Positions 11,809 through 22,129 of a stretch of 64,000 nt of DNA are shown here, in pieces. Within the stretch, counting starts at the first letter, position 1, and each line of letters opens with the position of its first letter. This DNA is from Musa acuminata AAA Group (lineage: Eukaryota; Streptophyta; Magnoliopsida; Zingiberales; Musaceae): assembly GCF_036884655.1 (NCBI RefSeq), contig NC_088331.1, positions 15,455,001 through 15,519,000 on the forward strand, in the 5' to 3' direction. Both the position numbers and the translations under genes were made by a program. The notes under the pieces are model-generated. The model searched no databases. It was not told where the DNA came from and saw only the letters and a list, made by a program, of their open reading frames with translations.

Positions 11809-11820
11809 TGGTATTAGAGT
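11809..11820 (+). promoter_or_regulatory. primer-binding site, decayed (tRNA-iMet type)
   Basis: TGGTATTAGAGT differs from TGGTATCAGAGC of the intact elements by C-to-T changes at two places. It lies directly after the LTR end, so it is the tRNA-iMet primer site of this relic. Confidence 0.75.
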
Positions 11821-11834
11821 GAAGGTTTTTCTCG

Positions 11835-13060
11835 TATGGTTTAACATATAAGAGAAATAACTTTTATCAACAATTAAGATGATCTTTCTATCATTCATCC
11901 TCCTATATTAAATTGGACGGACGACAAATATTAAAAAACTCGAATGAGAGTCTTTTTGCTTTCTATAGATTTTAATTTATAAAATATTATTGAAAGCGAT
12001 TTTCAAAATTCTTCCAAACCAATGAATGAGTAGAGTGATTTGGAGAAAAATACTTTTTCTTTGAATGCTAGAACTACGAATGCTCTATTTTGTGCTTTGA
12101 ACAAAAATAAGTTTAATCGTATTTTGTTATGCGAAACTACATATGAGATTTGACACATACTAGAAGTAACTACACGAATAGAGTAAAAGAATCTATGATA
12201 AATCTTTTGATGCTTGATTTTGAATTATTTCAAATGAAGCTAAGCGAAATTATTGTTGACATGTACACCTATTTTATGGATGTTGTCAATAATTTGAAAA
12301 CTCTTGGCAAATATTTTTCTAATCTTAAACTTGTAAACAAGATTCTAAGATCTCTTCCAAAATGTTGGGACTCAAAAGTAACTATAATAAAAGAGGCAAA
12401 TGACTTAAATAATTTTATGTTGGAAGAACTCATTAGTTCATTAATGACATATGAAATTACTTATATGACACATGATAAACTTGAGAACAACCTTCCAAAG
12501 AACAGGAAGGATCCAGTAATGATGATCTTAAACTTTTCATAAGAAAATTCAAAAAATTCATAAAACATGAAACTAAGAATAAAAATAAATTTAAAAAGAA
12601 GAAGCTACTAAAGAAAAAGAAAACATTCAAGATGACATGGGATGAATCGAGTGCATCTGAAGATGAAGAGCAAACTGATAAAGATGAAGTGGCGAACTTT
12701 GCTTTTATGGCCTTTGACGATAAGGTAAATGATTTAACCAAAACTTCTTTACCTTATAATAAATTATTAGATGCATTTCATGATTTGTTTGAAGATTTTA
12801 AATTAGTTGGTAAGAAATATAAAATACTAAAAAATGATCATGCTTCTCTTTCTAGTAATTTTAAAAAATTAAAATAATGAGTATGATAATGGCATGTTAA
12901 ACTATTGCACTAAATGTGAAGAATTAGATTCATACAAAAAGAAAAAATTATTATAACAACAAATGTTAGATAAATTTAAAATTGATAGCAAATCTTTAAA
13001 TATGTTTCTTGCCAATAAAGTAATGTTCGTAGAAAAAAAGGAATCGGTTGAATGAGTAGT
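11835..13060 (+). pseudogene. Sirevirus gag remnant
   Basis: Broken frames (parts at 12150-12542 and 12632-12877) resemble the gag of the intact element at 37490-38488: a start region with ACTCGAATGAGAGT, a middle with ELFQMKLSE and VVNNLKTLGK-like text, the NLPKNRKD motif, and an acidic Ser/Glu-rich part before an AFHDLFEDFK segment. Stops and frameshifts throughout. There is no zinc knuckle and no pol; sequence identity is lost near 13060. Confidence 0.8.
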
Positions 13061-13600
13061 AACACTCAATAAAAATAGATTTTATTTATTAAAGGACTCA
13101 TATTGTATGTTTCCCTCTATTCTATTGTGTTAAGGGTTGCTGCTGATCAGGGGCAAACAAACCTAGTTTGTGCCATTCTCCAATTTAGCTCAACCCCATT
13201 TTGAGTCATATAATCGAGTTCAAATGAACTCCGATTCAATCCCAATTTGGCCGAACTAAGTCCAAGCACAAACCCAAGCTCAAGGATCATATTTGGTCAT
13301 CGCAAAGAATCAACTCAGCCCATCGCGAGTTTGTCTCAAATTAGAAGTTGAGTTGGACTTTGATTGAGAGTCCAACCCTAGCTAGGAGTTCTCTCTTCCA
13401 AGACTATAAAACAAAGGTGTGCAGCAGCCTTAGGGGGACATCAAGGAGCAACCTAGAGAGCCCAACCGACCTTAGAAACATCAGAGCGGCCTATGGAAAC
13501 ATCAATAACAAAAAGATCAGCTTCCAACTAGCTCGGAGGAGAGATCAGAATTCTAACCTCCAATCAACCACAAGGGAGATCAGTTTCTTCTTTAACTTAC
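13061..13600. other. unassigned, possible LTR fragment
   Basis: No gene. GACTATAAAACAAAGG near 13393 looks like an LTR promoter, and the compositional shift from AT-rich to more GC-rich text near 13128, at TGTTAAGGGTTG, may be an LTR start. No partner LTR is in the window. The chromovirus inserted at 13601. Confidence 0.3.
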
Positions 13601-14396
13601 TGTCACGGCCTTAGCTAGAATTGCCTAAGGCGTGAGGCACCCTTGCGGCCAAAGACGCGAACTTAGCTTGCGTTGCCTAAGTCGCGAGTCACCCTTGCGG
13701 CAAAGACGCGAAGCTAGCTTGCGTTGCCTAAGTCGTGCTTCGCCCTTGCGATATTGCTCTGCAAGGATCAGCCCACTTGTAACCTCTCGCATGTCCCGAA
13801 GGACCTGTAAAAAGAGAAAGTTGATTAGTTCGAAAGAACGAGCGGCGGACAAGTCCCGACGTCTCGCGAAAAGGGGAAGCTTTACAAGCAATTCAGCGAG
13901 CACCTTGCATGCACAAGAGAAGAGGGAGAGGGAGAAAACAACGGCTTTAGAAGGTTGAATGAACAGCTGCAAGCCCACAAACAGCCGCTCACCTGGTCCC
14001 GGGCGCGACAACAAGTTCTCGTCAAGGCAACGTGCGAACTTGCGAAAGAGTGTTCTTCAACGCCCAGTATATATTCGAAGCCCCATCCAACCCTGTGCCA
14101 CCCAAGGGGTTCAAAGGGGCTGAGATGGCTGATGTTTTGGTGAGCAAAGGTAGATTCTAGAAATCAGCCCGCGGCAAGCGAAAATGGAGCTATTTTGGGC
14201 TGTTTTGAGGTTGTTTTGCTCGGTTCGGTGAGCAGTCGCTTTGTAACGCTGCAGCTTGTACGAACTTACATTTTTACAAGCAAAATGACTCAAAACCAAG
14301 AGAAAATATGCTGTCAAGCAGCTGTACATGTAGGTGTGAGCGACGAACGATTCGTCGAACGGAGTTGCTACGAGAGCGTGACGACCGTTTGTGACA
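13601..14396 (-). mobile_element. chromovirus 3' LTR (796 bp)
   Basis: Runs from TGTCACGG to GTGACA, so both ends are TG...CA with a TGTCAC inverted end. Near its 13601 end it holds about 2.5 tandem units of 52 bp built on TTGCCTAAG...CACCCTTGCG. Confidence 0.85.
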
Positions 14397-14411
14397 TTTT
14401 CCCCCACTTAA
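14397..14411 (-). promoter_or_regulatory. chromovirus polypurine tract
   Basis: Plus-strand TTTTCCCCCACTTAA reads TTAAGTGGGGGAAAA on the element strand, directly before the 3' LTR. Confidence 0.8.
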
Positions 14412-14503
14412 ACTGTCGACGCCCTCGTCGACGCTTATTAGTAGTTGTTGATGATTTCTTCTTCATATCGTAGGGCATCTTTAGGCTCCCAACTGGCTTA
14501 AGT

Positions 14504-15040
14504 TCAGAGAAGCTTTCGCCACTTTACCAAGTACTCTGTCTGCTCAGCTCCGTTGGGTAGCTTTATCTTGCAATTTGCTAGAATGGTTTCAACTCGCTTC
14601 TCGTAGGAGGCTGTGATGGGAGGTAGCCAAGTTGGAACACTTCGGGAAGCATCTTGCGGATCCGAGTGGTAGGCTTTTAGGTTGCTAGCGTGAAGAACAT
14701 TGTGAATTTTGAACCACGCTGGCAGCTGCAACTTGTAAGAGACGTTGCCTACCCTGCTGATAATTGGGAAGGGCCCTTCATACTTGCGCACCAATCCTTT
14801 GTGGACTTTGTTCCTAAAGAATTGGAGTGATGCCGGTTGGAGCTTTACCAACACCAAATCGCCAACTTTGAACTCTTGTGGTCGCCTTCCCAAGTCTGCC
14901 CACTTCTTCATTCTTTTTGTCGCCTTCTCCAAGTAAGCCCGTGCAATATCTACATTTCGATGTCACTCCTTTGCGAAATGATAGGCTGATGGACTACTCC
15001 CAGTATACCCAATTGCCATAGTGTGCGGAGTCGACGGTTG
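14504..15040 (-). pseudogene. chromovirus integrase C-terminus with chromodomain
   Basis: Open part 14504-14932 (142 codons), same frame as the integrase upstream, separated by stops between 14933 and 15043. It has the GPY-like stretch VRKYEGPFPIISRVG, the HNVLHASNLK motif, then a spacer and a short chromodomain ending in EYLVKWRK. In this class of elements the chromodomain is thought to guide insertion into heterochromatin. Confidence 0.85.
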
Positions 15041-15913
15041 TTATCCTGTGATGATCTCGAAAGGGCTCTTGTTGGATGCAGAGCTCCGCTGCAAGTTGTA
15101 GGAGAATTGGGCAATGTCCAACAGCTTCATCCAATCTCGTTGGTTGGCACTCACGTAGTGCCGGAGATATTGCTCCAAGAGCGAGTTTATTCTTTCAGTC
15201 TGGCCATCCGTCTGGGGGTGGAGGCTTGTAGAGAAGTATAACTTCGACCCCAACAATTTGAAAAGCTCAGTCCAGAATCGTCCCAGGAATCGAGCATCTC
15301 GATCACTAATGATATTGTGTGGGACTCCCCAATACTTCACCACATCCTTCATCATCAGCTTGGCCGCCTCCTCTGCTGAACAGTGTAGGGGAGCAGCAAT
15401 GAAAGTTGCATACTTTGAAAACCGATCGACCACCATGAGTATCGATCCGAATCTCCCTACAACTGGCAAGTTTGATATGAAATCCAAGGAAATGCTCTCC
15501 CACGACCTTTCTGGTACGGGCAACGGCTCCAAAAGTCCCACCGGCTTCCGCTGCTCCACCTTGTCTTGTTGGCAAGTAAGGCATGTTCGAACATATTCCT
15601 CCACATCAGCCCCCATCTTCGGCCAGTAGAAGGCCCTCTCCACGAGAGCCAATGTTCTGTAAATGCCTAGGTGTCCAGCCCAAAGGGAATCGTGACACTC
15701 TTTTAAGAGCTCACGCCTCAAATTGTCCACTCGGGGAAGATAAACCCTATTCCCTTTTGTGTAAACAAGTCCCTCTTGGACCCAAAATCGTCGTGTCTTG
15801 CCTTCTTTGATGAGTTGCATCAGGATAATTGCTTGGGGGTTACTATACAATCCATCCCTGATTCTGGAAAGGAAGTTGGAGTGCAATTGACTTGCTTGGT
15901 TTCCGCCCTCCAA
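15041..15913 (-). pseudogene. chromovirus integrase core
   Basis: A 290-codon open part with the HHCC zinc-binding region (H...H...CLTCQQ), the catalytic core beginning SLDFISNLPVV, the second Asp in ISDRDARF and the Glu in DGQTERIN. All three acidic residues seem present. It ends at a TAA at 15041-15043, where a Gln codon would be the simplest ancestor; the frame then continues into the chromodomain part. Confidence 0.85.
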
Positions 15914-16057
15914 TTACGCGGCATTCACATGCTCCACCTTCCGACTCAATGCATCGGCTACGACATTTGCCTTCCCAGTCTTATACTCCATTTCCATATC
16001 AAATTCAGCCAGGAAGTCCTTCCAATGCGCCTGCTTTGGGGAGAGCTTCTTCTGAGT

Positions 16058-16879
16058 TTAAAAATAGCTCAGAGAGATGTTGTCCATCCTTAGCACAAAT
16101 CGCGATCCGAGGAGATAGTGTCGCCAAACTCGTAGACAGTGGATCACTACTGTCATCTCCTTCTCATGCACTGGATACCGCCGCTCGGTCTCGTTGAGTT
16201 TACGACTCTCGTAGGCCACCGGATGACCCTCCTGCATGAGTACTCCCCCAATAGCGAAGTCTGAAGCATCTGTATGGACTTCAAAAGGCTCCCCATAGTC
16301 TAGCGATTTGAGCACTGGTTCTTCCAAAACAGCAGCCTTCAGATCTTGGAATGCTCTTTCACATTTGTCAGACCACTTCCAAGGCTGCTCCTTCTTCAGC
16401 AACTCCGTCAGTGGGGTTGCACGCTTTGAATATCCCGCTATGAAGCGTCGATAATAATTGACGAAACCAAGGAAGGATCTCAACTCTGGCACCTTCTTTG
16501 GAGTTCGCCATTCCGCAACCGCTTGCACCTTCGACTTATCCATCCGAATGGAGCCATCACCGATCCGATGTCCCAAGAATAATATCTCAGTTTGGGCAAA
16601 GTAGCATTTCTCCATTTTCACAAACAAAGTGTTCTCCCTGAGAACCTTGAAAATTGTCCGAAGGTGCTTGACATGCTCCTCGAGTGTTTGATTGTAGATT
16701 ACGATATTGTCCAAGTAGACGACCACGAACTTATCCAAATACTCCTTGAATAGCTGGTTCATGAGAATGCATAATATAGCCAGAGCGTTGGTTAAGCCGA
16801 AAGGCATCACCAAGAATTCAAACGCTCCATACCTGGTCATACAAGTAGTCTTCGCTTCGTCGCCTTCAGCAATGCGCAC
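16058..16879 (-). pseudogene. chromovirus reverse transcriptase and RNase H, catalytic Asp changed
   Basis: A 273-codon open part covering the RT palm from [13 protein letters not shown] onward, the thumb ([24 protein letters not shown]) and the RNase H start ([16 protein letters not shown]) up to HYLLGSRF. The RT active site, normally Y-x-D-D, reads YLDN: the second Asp is Asn, a change expected to abolish activity. Upstream RT coding sequence continues to about 17279 but is broken by several stops and frameshifts. Confidence 0.88.
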
Positions 16880-17279
16880 CTGCTAATACCCCGACCAAAG
16901 GTCGAGTTTTGAGAAATACTTAGCTTTGCCCAATTGATCGAACAAGTCCGCAATGAGCGGGATAGGATACTTGTTGTTCACTGTCACTTTGTTGAGGGCT
17001 CGGTAGTCGACACATAATCAAAGGCTCCCATCTTGTTTCTTCTGGAAGAGAACTGGAGCTCCGAAAGGTACTTTAGAGCTATGGATGAGACCACTGCTTA
17101 GCAGTTCACCTAACTGCTTCCTGAGTTCTGCCAACTCTGGCGGGGGCATGCGGTAGGGTGGTCTCGCTGGAGGCTTCACTCCTGACTCCAGCTGAATGCT
17201 GTGGTGGAAGAGTCTTTGGTAACTCGGGTGGCATAACGTCCTTGAACTCTTTCAGGACGCTCGCCACCGCAGTAGGTTC
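16880..17279 (-). pseudogene. chromovirus RT N-terminal part, broken
   Basis: On the minus strand, pieces resembling the RT start can be read in changing frames: LPAR-like text, then a fingers region and a KTRP(L)VGV(L) piece. More than three stops and at least one frameshift. Confidence 0.6.
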
Positions 17280-17810
17280 TTAAATGGCCTTCTCGTTGAG
17301 TAGCTCTAGCTTCATAATAACCACGAATGTCAATTCGCCTTTTCGCACCCCTTTCTTCAGTTGTAATGCCGATATGTGTTGGGGCTCCTTGGTTCCTCTC
17401 CGAGAGACGGGAACCACGTAGGGGTCATCGCCTCCCATTATACATAGGGAGTTCAAGAATGGCATTAGCACTAACTTCGCCGCGTGCATGAACTCCATTC
17501 CAAGAATCACTTGGAAGTCATCCAGTGGCACGGCCATCATGTTGGTGTTCCCGCTCCATGTCCCCATTTTGATGGGAACACCCTTCGCCAACCCGGAGAT
17601 TTGCCTGGCCTCCGAGTTCACCACCTTCATTCGGCTTGGGCTCTTCTCCAAGATCAACCCAAGTCGTTGTGCTTCTCGATCGGCTATGAAGTTGTGGGTA
17701 GTGCCCGTGTCCACCATTGCACGGGTCATTTGGCCATTTAGCTTGATGTCCACATACATCAGCTCACTACTTCCTGCTTTTTGTAGCTTTGTTTTGATGT
17801 TCTCCCCCAC
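17280..17810 (-). pseudogene. chromovirus aspartic protease
   Basis: A 176-codon open part. The active site reads AMVDTGTTHNFI (residues about 30-41), followed by an ILGMEF motif typical of retrotransposon pepsin-like proteases. It would cleave the element polyprotein. It is in the frame of gag, but the stretch between the two is disturbed at the long homopolymer at 17935-17955. Confidence 0.85.
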
Positions 17811-17934
17811 TTAACACCGTATGGTGTTCAACAAACGCATTGCTCCATTCTGGGTCCTTGCGACTCCTCATCGTCACTACTAGATTCAGAACTGCTCGAA
17901 CTAAGAGCAACAGCTTTGCCCTTGTCCGATCGGC

Positions 17935-17955
17935 GGGGGGGGGGGGGGGGGGGGG
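17935..17955. repeat. homopolymer of 21 G
   Basis: An unbroken G run (C on the coding strand) between the gag zinc knuckle and the protease of the chromovirus. Different frames are readable on its two sides, so its length change likely broke the polyprotein frame. The exact length may be a sequencing uncertainty. Confidence 0.9.
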
Positions 17956-17989
17956 TAGATGGAAGCCGTCAAAGCATTGAGTGCCTGTT

Positions 17990-19175
17990 TTTGTGGGCAC
18001 TCCCTCACCATGTGCGGTCCTCCGCACAAGAAACATCATCCAGGTTTGGAGGCCTTGCCTTTCGGGTTTGGCCCTTTGTGAGAACTCTTCTTCTTTTGTT
18101 CGCCCCCGAGCTCCTTCCCTCGAGAATGTTTTGGAGGGCGATTGCCTGAAGATTGTTTCCTTCTCCTTGGGTCTTCGGAGGAAATAAAGTCGGTGAGTCT
18201 TTTTGCAGTAGCAATTGCCCCGACCACATCGGTAACATTCCTTCGATTTAGTTCCTGTTGAGCCCATGGCTTCAAACCATCGAGGAAGCTGAACAACTTG
18301 TCCTTCTCAGACATGTCCTGTATGTCCAGCATTAGTGCAGAAAATTGTTTCACATAGTCTCGGATGGTGGTACTCTGGCGGAGTTGTCTCAACTTCCTTC
18401 TTGTGACGAACTCTGTGTTCTCTGGTAGGAACTGAGTTCTCAACTCCCGCTTCAAGTCCTCCCATGTGTCGACTCGACACCGCCCTTGTTGGATCTCCTC
18501 CCAATGGGTTCGCCACCAAAGTTTCGCATCTCCGTTCAGATACATTGTTGCTATAGAAACTTTGGTATCTTCAGAATCGGGCCTTGTAGCTCGGAAGTAT
18601 TGTTCCATGTCGAACAGAAAGTTCTCGAGCTATTTGGCATCTCTGGCCCCTCTATATCCATGAGGCTCGGGTGCCCTCAAGTTTTGTGCTGGTGTAACGC
18701 GGGTGTTGCTTCCTCCCGCATTTAGTGTTCTTGTGAGCATGGCCATATTTGAAGTAAGTTCCGCCACAACATCCTGTAAGTGTTGCACGGAGTCTTTGGT
18801 GTCATCCGACAGTCGGTCGACTAGGGCCTCGACCTTGTCGATCCTGGACTCTGCTTCCTCTTGCGAGCTCTCTACCCCAACAAGCCTTTGTTGGCCATGG
18901 TAGAGTTCCTCTATGCTCACTTCAAGAACATCCAAGCGGGTATCCGCCGTCGTGAGTCTCTCCTTATGACTCTTTTTCCCAATTAGCGCTCCAGATTCTG
19001 CTTCCTCCGCTCGCGGAGAGTAGCTAACTTCTCGCTCATCATATTCGCTATCGCGCTCCTCTTGAGCGGCTCCAACATCATGAGAGTGAGTGTGCACATG
19101 CAGCCCACTTGCGGCTACTTGGGGCAAGGGTCCGGCTTGCCCCGTCTTGCTAGATTCGCCACGATGCTTTGCCAT
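17990..19175 (-). pseudogene. chromovirus gag with zinc knuckle
   Basis: Starts at ATG 19173-19175, 47 bases inside the primer site. The N-terminal part (19175-18630) ends at TAG 18630-18632; the capsid-like part (18608-18036; EQYFRATRP, AKLWWRTHWEE, LKRELRTQFLP) stays in the same frame and ends at TGA 18036-18038. Directly after that stop, in frame, is a zinc knuckle CFLCGGPHMVREC (C-x2-C-x3-H-x4-C). So gag is broken by two nonsense codons and no frameshift up to the G run. Confidence 0.85.
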
Positions 19176-19221
19176 GGCGAAGTTGCGAAGTTCGTTCGCT
19201 GCTCGCTCGAAGTGCTTACCC

Positions 19222-19233
19222 GCTCTGATACCA
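19222..19233 (-). promoter_or_regulatory. chromovirus primer-binding site (tRNA-iMet)
   Basis: GCTCTGATACCA on the plus strand reads TGGTATCAGAGC on the element strand, three bases inside the 5' LTR. Confidence 0.9.
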
Positions 19234-19236
19234 CAA

Positions 19237-19462
19237 TGTCATGGCCTTAGCTGGAATTGCCTAAGGAGTGAGGCAACCTTGCGGCCAAAGACGTAAACTT
19301 AGATTGCATTGCCTAAGTCGCGAGTCACCCTTGCGACAAAGACGCGAACTTAGCTTGCATTGCCTAAGTCATGCTTCGCCCTTGCGATATTGCTCCGCAA
19401 GGATCAACCCACTTGTAACCTCTCGCAGGTCCCGAAGGACCTGTAAAAAGAGAAAGTTGATT
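19237..19462 (-). mobile_element. chromovirus 5' LTR, truncated
   Basis: Matches 13601-13826 base for base with about 16 differences, up to GAGAAAGTTGATT, then switches abruptly to copia LTR sequence. The remaining 570 bases of the LTR are gone. Confidence 0.9.
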
Positions 19463-19683
19463 GTTGCTAGGGTTTAGGGCAAGAGATTGAGATTTACATA
19501 TTCATTATTCTCATAGTGGATTATCTCTAGTTTGCCGCATGATTTTTACCCTTCACATTGGAGGGGTCTTCCACGTATATCTTGGTGTTATATTTGATTA
19601 TGATTTTATTTAATTATGCTCCATATCATGGCCTGCTAGTATTTGTTCATATACAAAGATTATTCCGCTTTATATCCCCATCA
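19463..19683 (+). mobile_element. copia 5' LTR, truncated
   Basis: Matches the last 220 bases of the 3' LTR (24136-24355), from GTT(G/A)CTAGGGTTTAGGG to TTTATATCCCCATCA. The first 380 bases are absent. Confidence 0.9.
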
Positions 19684-19685
19684 AC

Positions 19686-19697
19686 TAGTATCAGAGC
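19686..19697 (+). promoter_or_regulatory. primer-binding site, one change (tRNA-iMet)
   Basis: TAGTATCAGAGC, against TGGTATCAGAGC in the other elements. Confidence 0.75.
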
Positions 19698-19731
19698 AAG
19701 GGTTTTGGTGATTTAATTTTTGTATTTAAAC

Positions 19732-20524
19732 ATGGAGGCCAATAATGTTTCTCACATGATTAGTTTAAATGGAAACAATTGGATGATATGAAAACCAAGA
19801 ATGAAAGATCTTTTGTATTGCGAAGATTTGTCTGGACCTTTATAAGGGGATAGTGCAAAACCCACAACTATGACAGAAGATGAGTGGAAGAGGTTAGATC
19901 GAAAAATAATTGAGTTTATTCGACAATGGCTTGATGATAGTGTCTTTCATCATGTTTCTACTGAAATTTCTGCATATTCTCTTTGGAAAAAGTTGGAAAG
20001 TCTTTATGAAAGAAAAATAGCTGGTAACAAACAAAGCTTTTTTGAAAAGAAAACTTGTGAACCTAAAATATAGAGAGGGTGTTTCTATTGCTGAGTATTT
20101 GAATGAAATGCAAAGCATTACTAACCAGTTATCCTCTATGAAAATATCTCTTGATGATGAGTTGCAGGCATTGTTACTTCTCAGTTTATTACCAGAAAGT
20201 TGGGAGACACTAATGGTTTCCCTCAGTAATTCTGCGCCAGATGGTGTTATCACTATGAGTCAAGTAACAAGCAGTTTATTGAATGAGGAGTTGAAAAGAA
20301 AGAGTTCAGCAACATCTCAGAATGATTCACAAGCACTTATCTCAGAGAACAGAGGAAGGTCAAAGTCTAGAAGCAGTTCACGTATGAGTAGGACCAAGTC
20401 AAGATCAAGAAAAGATATTGTTTGCTATAACTGTGGTGAGAAAGGACATTACAAGAACCAATGTAAGCAACCCAAGGAGCAAGAAAAAGGAAAAAGAAGT
20501 GGAGTCTATAGAGTCAAAAGATAA
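19732..20524 (+). pseudogene. Tork-like gag with zinc knuckle
   Basis: ATG at 19732. In-frame TGA near 19787 (where Trp is expected) and TAA near 19841 interrupt the start; a +1 frameshift near 20040 separates the part 19870-20073 from 20042-20524. The second part ends with a basic Ser/Arg-rich stretch and the knuckle CYNCGEKGHYKNQC (C-x2-C-x4-H-x4-C), which would bind RNA. Confidence 0.85.
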
Positions 20525-21910
20525 TATCACAGCTATAGTGCAAGGTAGTGATTATTTAATTTTGTCTCCTTCTGATGATATTTTTTCCTATATGTATCAG
20601 GATCTTGAGTGGGTGATTGACACAAGTGCTTCTTATCATGCTACACCACGGAGGGAGTTTTTTGCTATATATATGTTTGGAAATTTTGGTGTTGTCAAGA
20701 TGGGCAACTATGGCACATCAGACATCATAGGTATGGGTGATATCCATTTAAAGATCAACCTTGGCTGTAAGTTGATGCTTAAGGATGTGAGGCATGTGGT
20801 TGACTTGGGGTTGAATTTAATTTCAGTTAGAAGGCTAGATGATGAAGATTATGATAGTAGATTTCACAGAGGGCAATGGAAGCTCAATAAGGGTTCTCTT
20901 GTTATAGCTAATGGAAAGAAATATTATATTTTATACAGGTTGCAGGCTAAAGCTTATGGTAAGCAGTTAAATGCTATAGAAAAAGACTTCAACGTGGAGT
21001 TGTGGCATAGGTGATAGGGACACATGAGTGAGAAGGGGCTGCAAGCTCTTTCCAAGATAGAGGTATTACCAGACCTCAAAGGTATACATATGAACCCTTG
21101 TATTGATTGTTTGGCAGGTAAACAACATAGAGTTTTATTTGCTAGTCCTGCTTTATCTAGAAAAATGCATGCCTTAGACCGTGTTTATACAGATGTATGT
21201 GATCCTTCGAGGACAAAAACTCCTGGTAGATCTGTTGATATTCTTGGTATAAGTGGTGCACTTTATTTTGTTACTTTTATAGATGTTTTTTCAGGAAAGT
21301 TTGGGCCTATACTTTAAAGACCAAAGATCAGGTTATTAATGTCTTCAAAGAGTTTCATGCTAGGGTTGAAAGGGAGACAAAAAGGTAATTGAAATACACA
21401 AAATCAGATAATGGTGGTGAGATGATAGGATTATTTAATGATTATTACAGGTCACATGGGATCCAATATAAGATGACAGTTCCTAGTACACCTCAACATA
21501 ATGCTATTGTAGAGAGGATGAACTGCACCATCATGGAAAAGATCAGATGTATGCTTTCATAGGCCAAGCTACCCAAAAGGTTTTGAGATGAGGCTTTGAG
21601 GACTACAATTGATGTGATCAACTTATCACCATGTATAATCCTAGATAGTGATGTTGCAGTGTTTGGTCAGGGAATGATGTTTCCTACAAGCATTTGAGAG
21701 TGTTTGGTTGTCGTGCATTTGCACATATTCCAAACAATGAGGGGTCCAAGCTAGATAGTAAATCTAAAGAATGTATTTTTCTTGGCTACTCACATGATTA
21801 TTTTGGTTATAGGCTTTAGGATCCAAAAAAGCATAAGGTGTTTAGAAGCAGAGACATAGTCTTCTTTGAGGATCAAACTTTTGAAGATTTGAAGAAGAAG
21901 GCACCAGCCA
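20525..21910 (+). pseudogene. Tork-like protease and integrase
   Basis: Protease region (in the frame 20418-21014) has WVIDTSASYHATP where D-T-G/S-A-S is usual. Then the pre-integrase zinc-binding part (LWHR...CIDCLAGKQHR) and integrase core (VYTDVCDP, FVTFIDVFS; later a KSDNGGE-like piece near 21403). Stops at about 21013, 21317 and several places after. Confidence 0.8.
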
Positions 21911-22129
21911 ATACTTCTATAGAATGATTAGCATATTGTGACATAATTACTCCTCCGGTATATCAAGGTGATGGGGGAGATATGCAGGAAGATAGTGTAG
22001 AGCCTGATGTTGATCTACTTGCAGAACATGTTGAGCAAGAAGAAGTTAGAGAGCAACTTCCCGCAGAACCTTAGTTGAGAAGATCTTCTAGACAATGTCA
22101 ACCTTCCAGAAGGTACTCTACAAATGAGT

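Larger units (their letters stand above)
13601..19462 (-). mobile_element. Ty3/gypsy chromovirus (Galadriel-like), minus strand, truncated in 5' LTR
   Basis: Order on the minus strand: 5' LTR remnant (19237-19462), tRNA-iMet primer site, gag, protease, RT-RNaseH, integrase with chromodomain, polypurine tract, 3' LTR (13601-14396). RT before integrase makes it Ty3/gypsy; the C-terminal chromodomain makes it a chromovirus. The gag zinc knuckle spacing and the KVHKGLVRKYEGPF stretch suggest the Galadriel lineage (banana monkey type), which is inference. All genes are broken. The overlapping 226 bases of the two LTRs differ at about 16 sites by eye. The right end is lost at a fusion with the copia element at 19463, so no target duplication can be checked. 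Confidence 0.88.
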
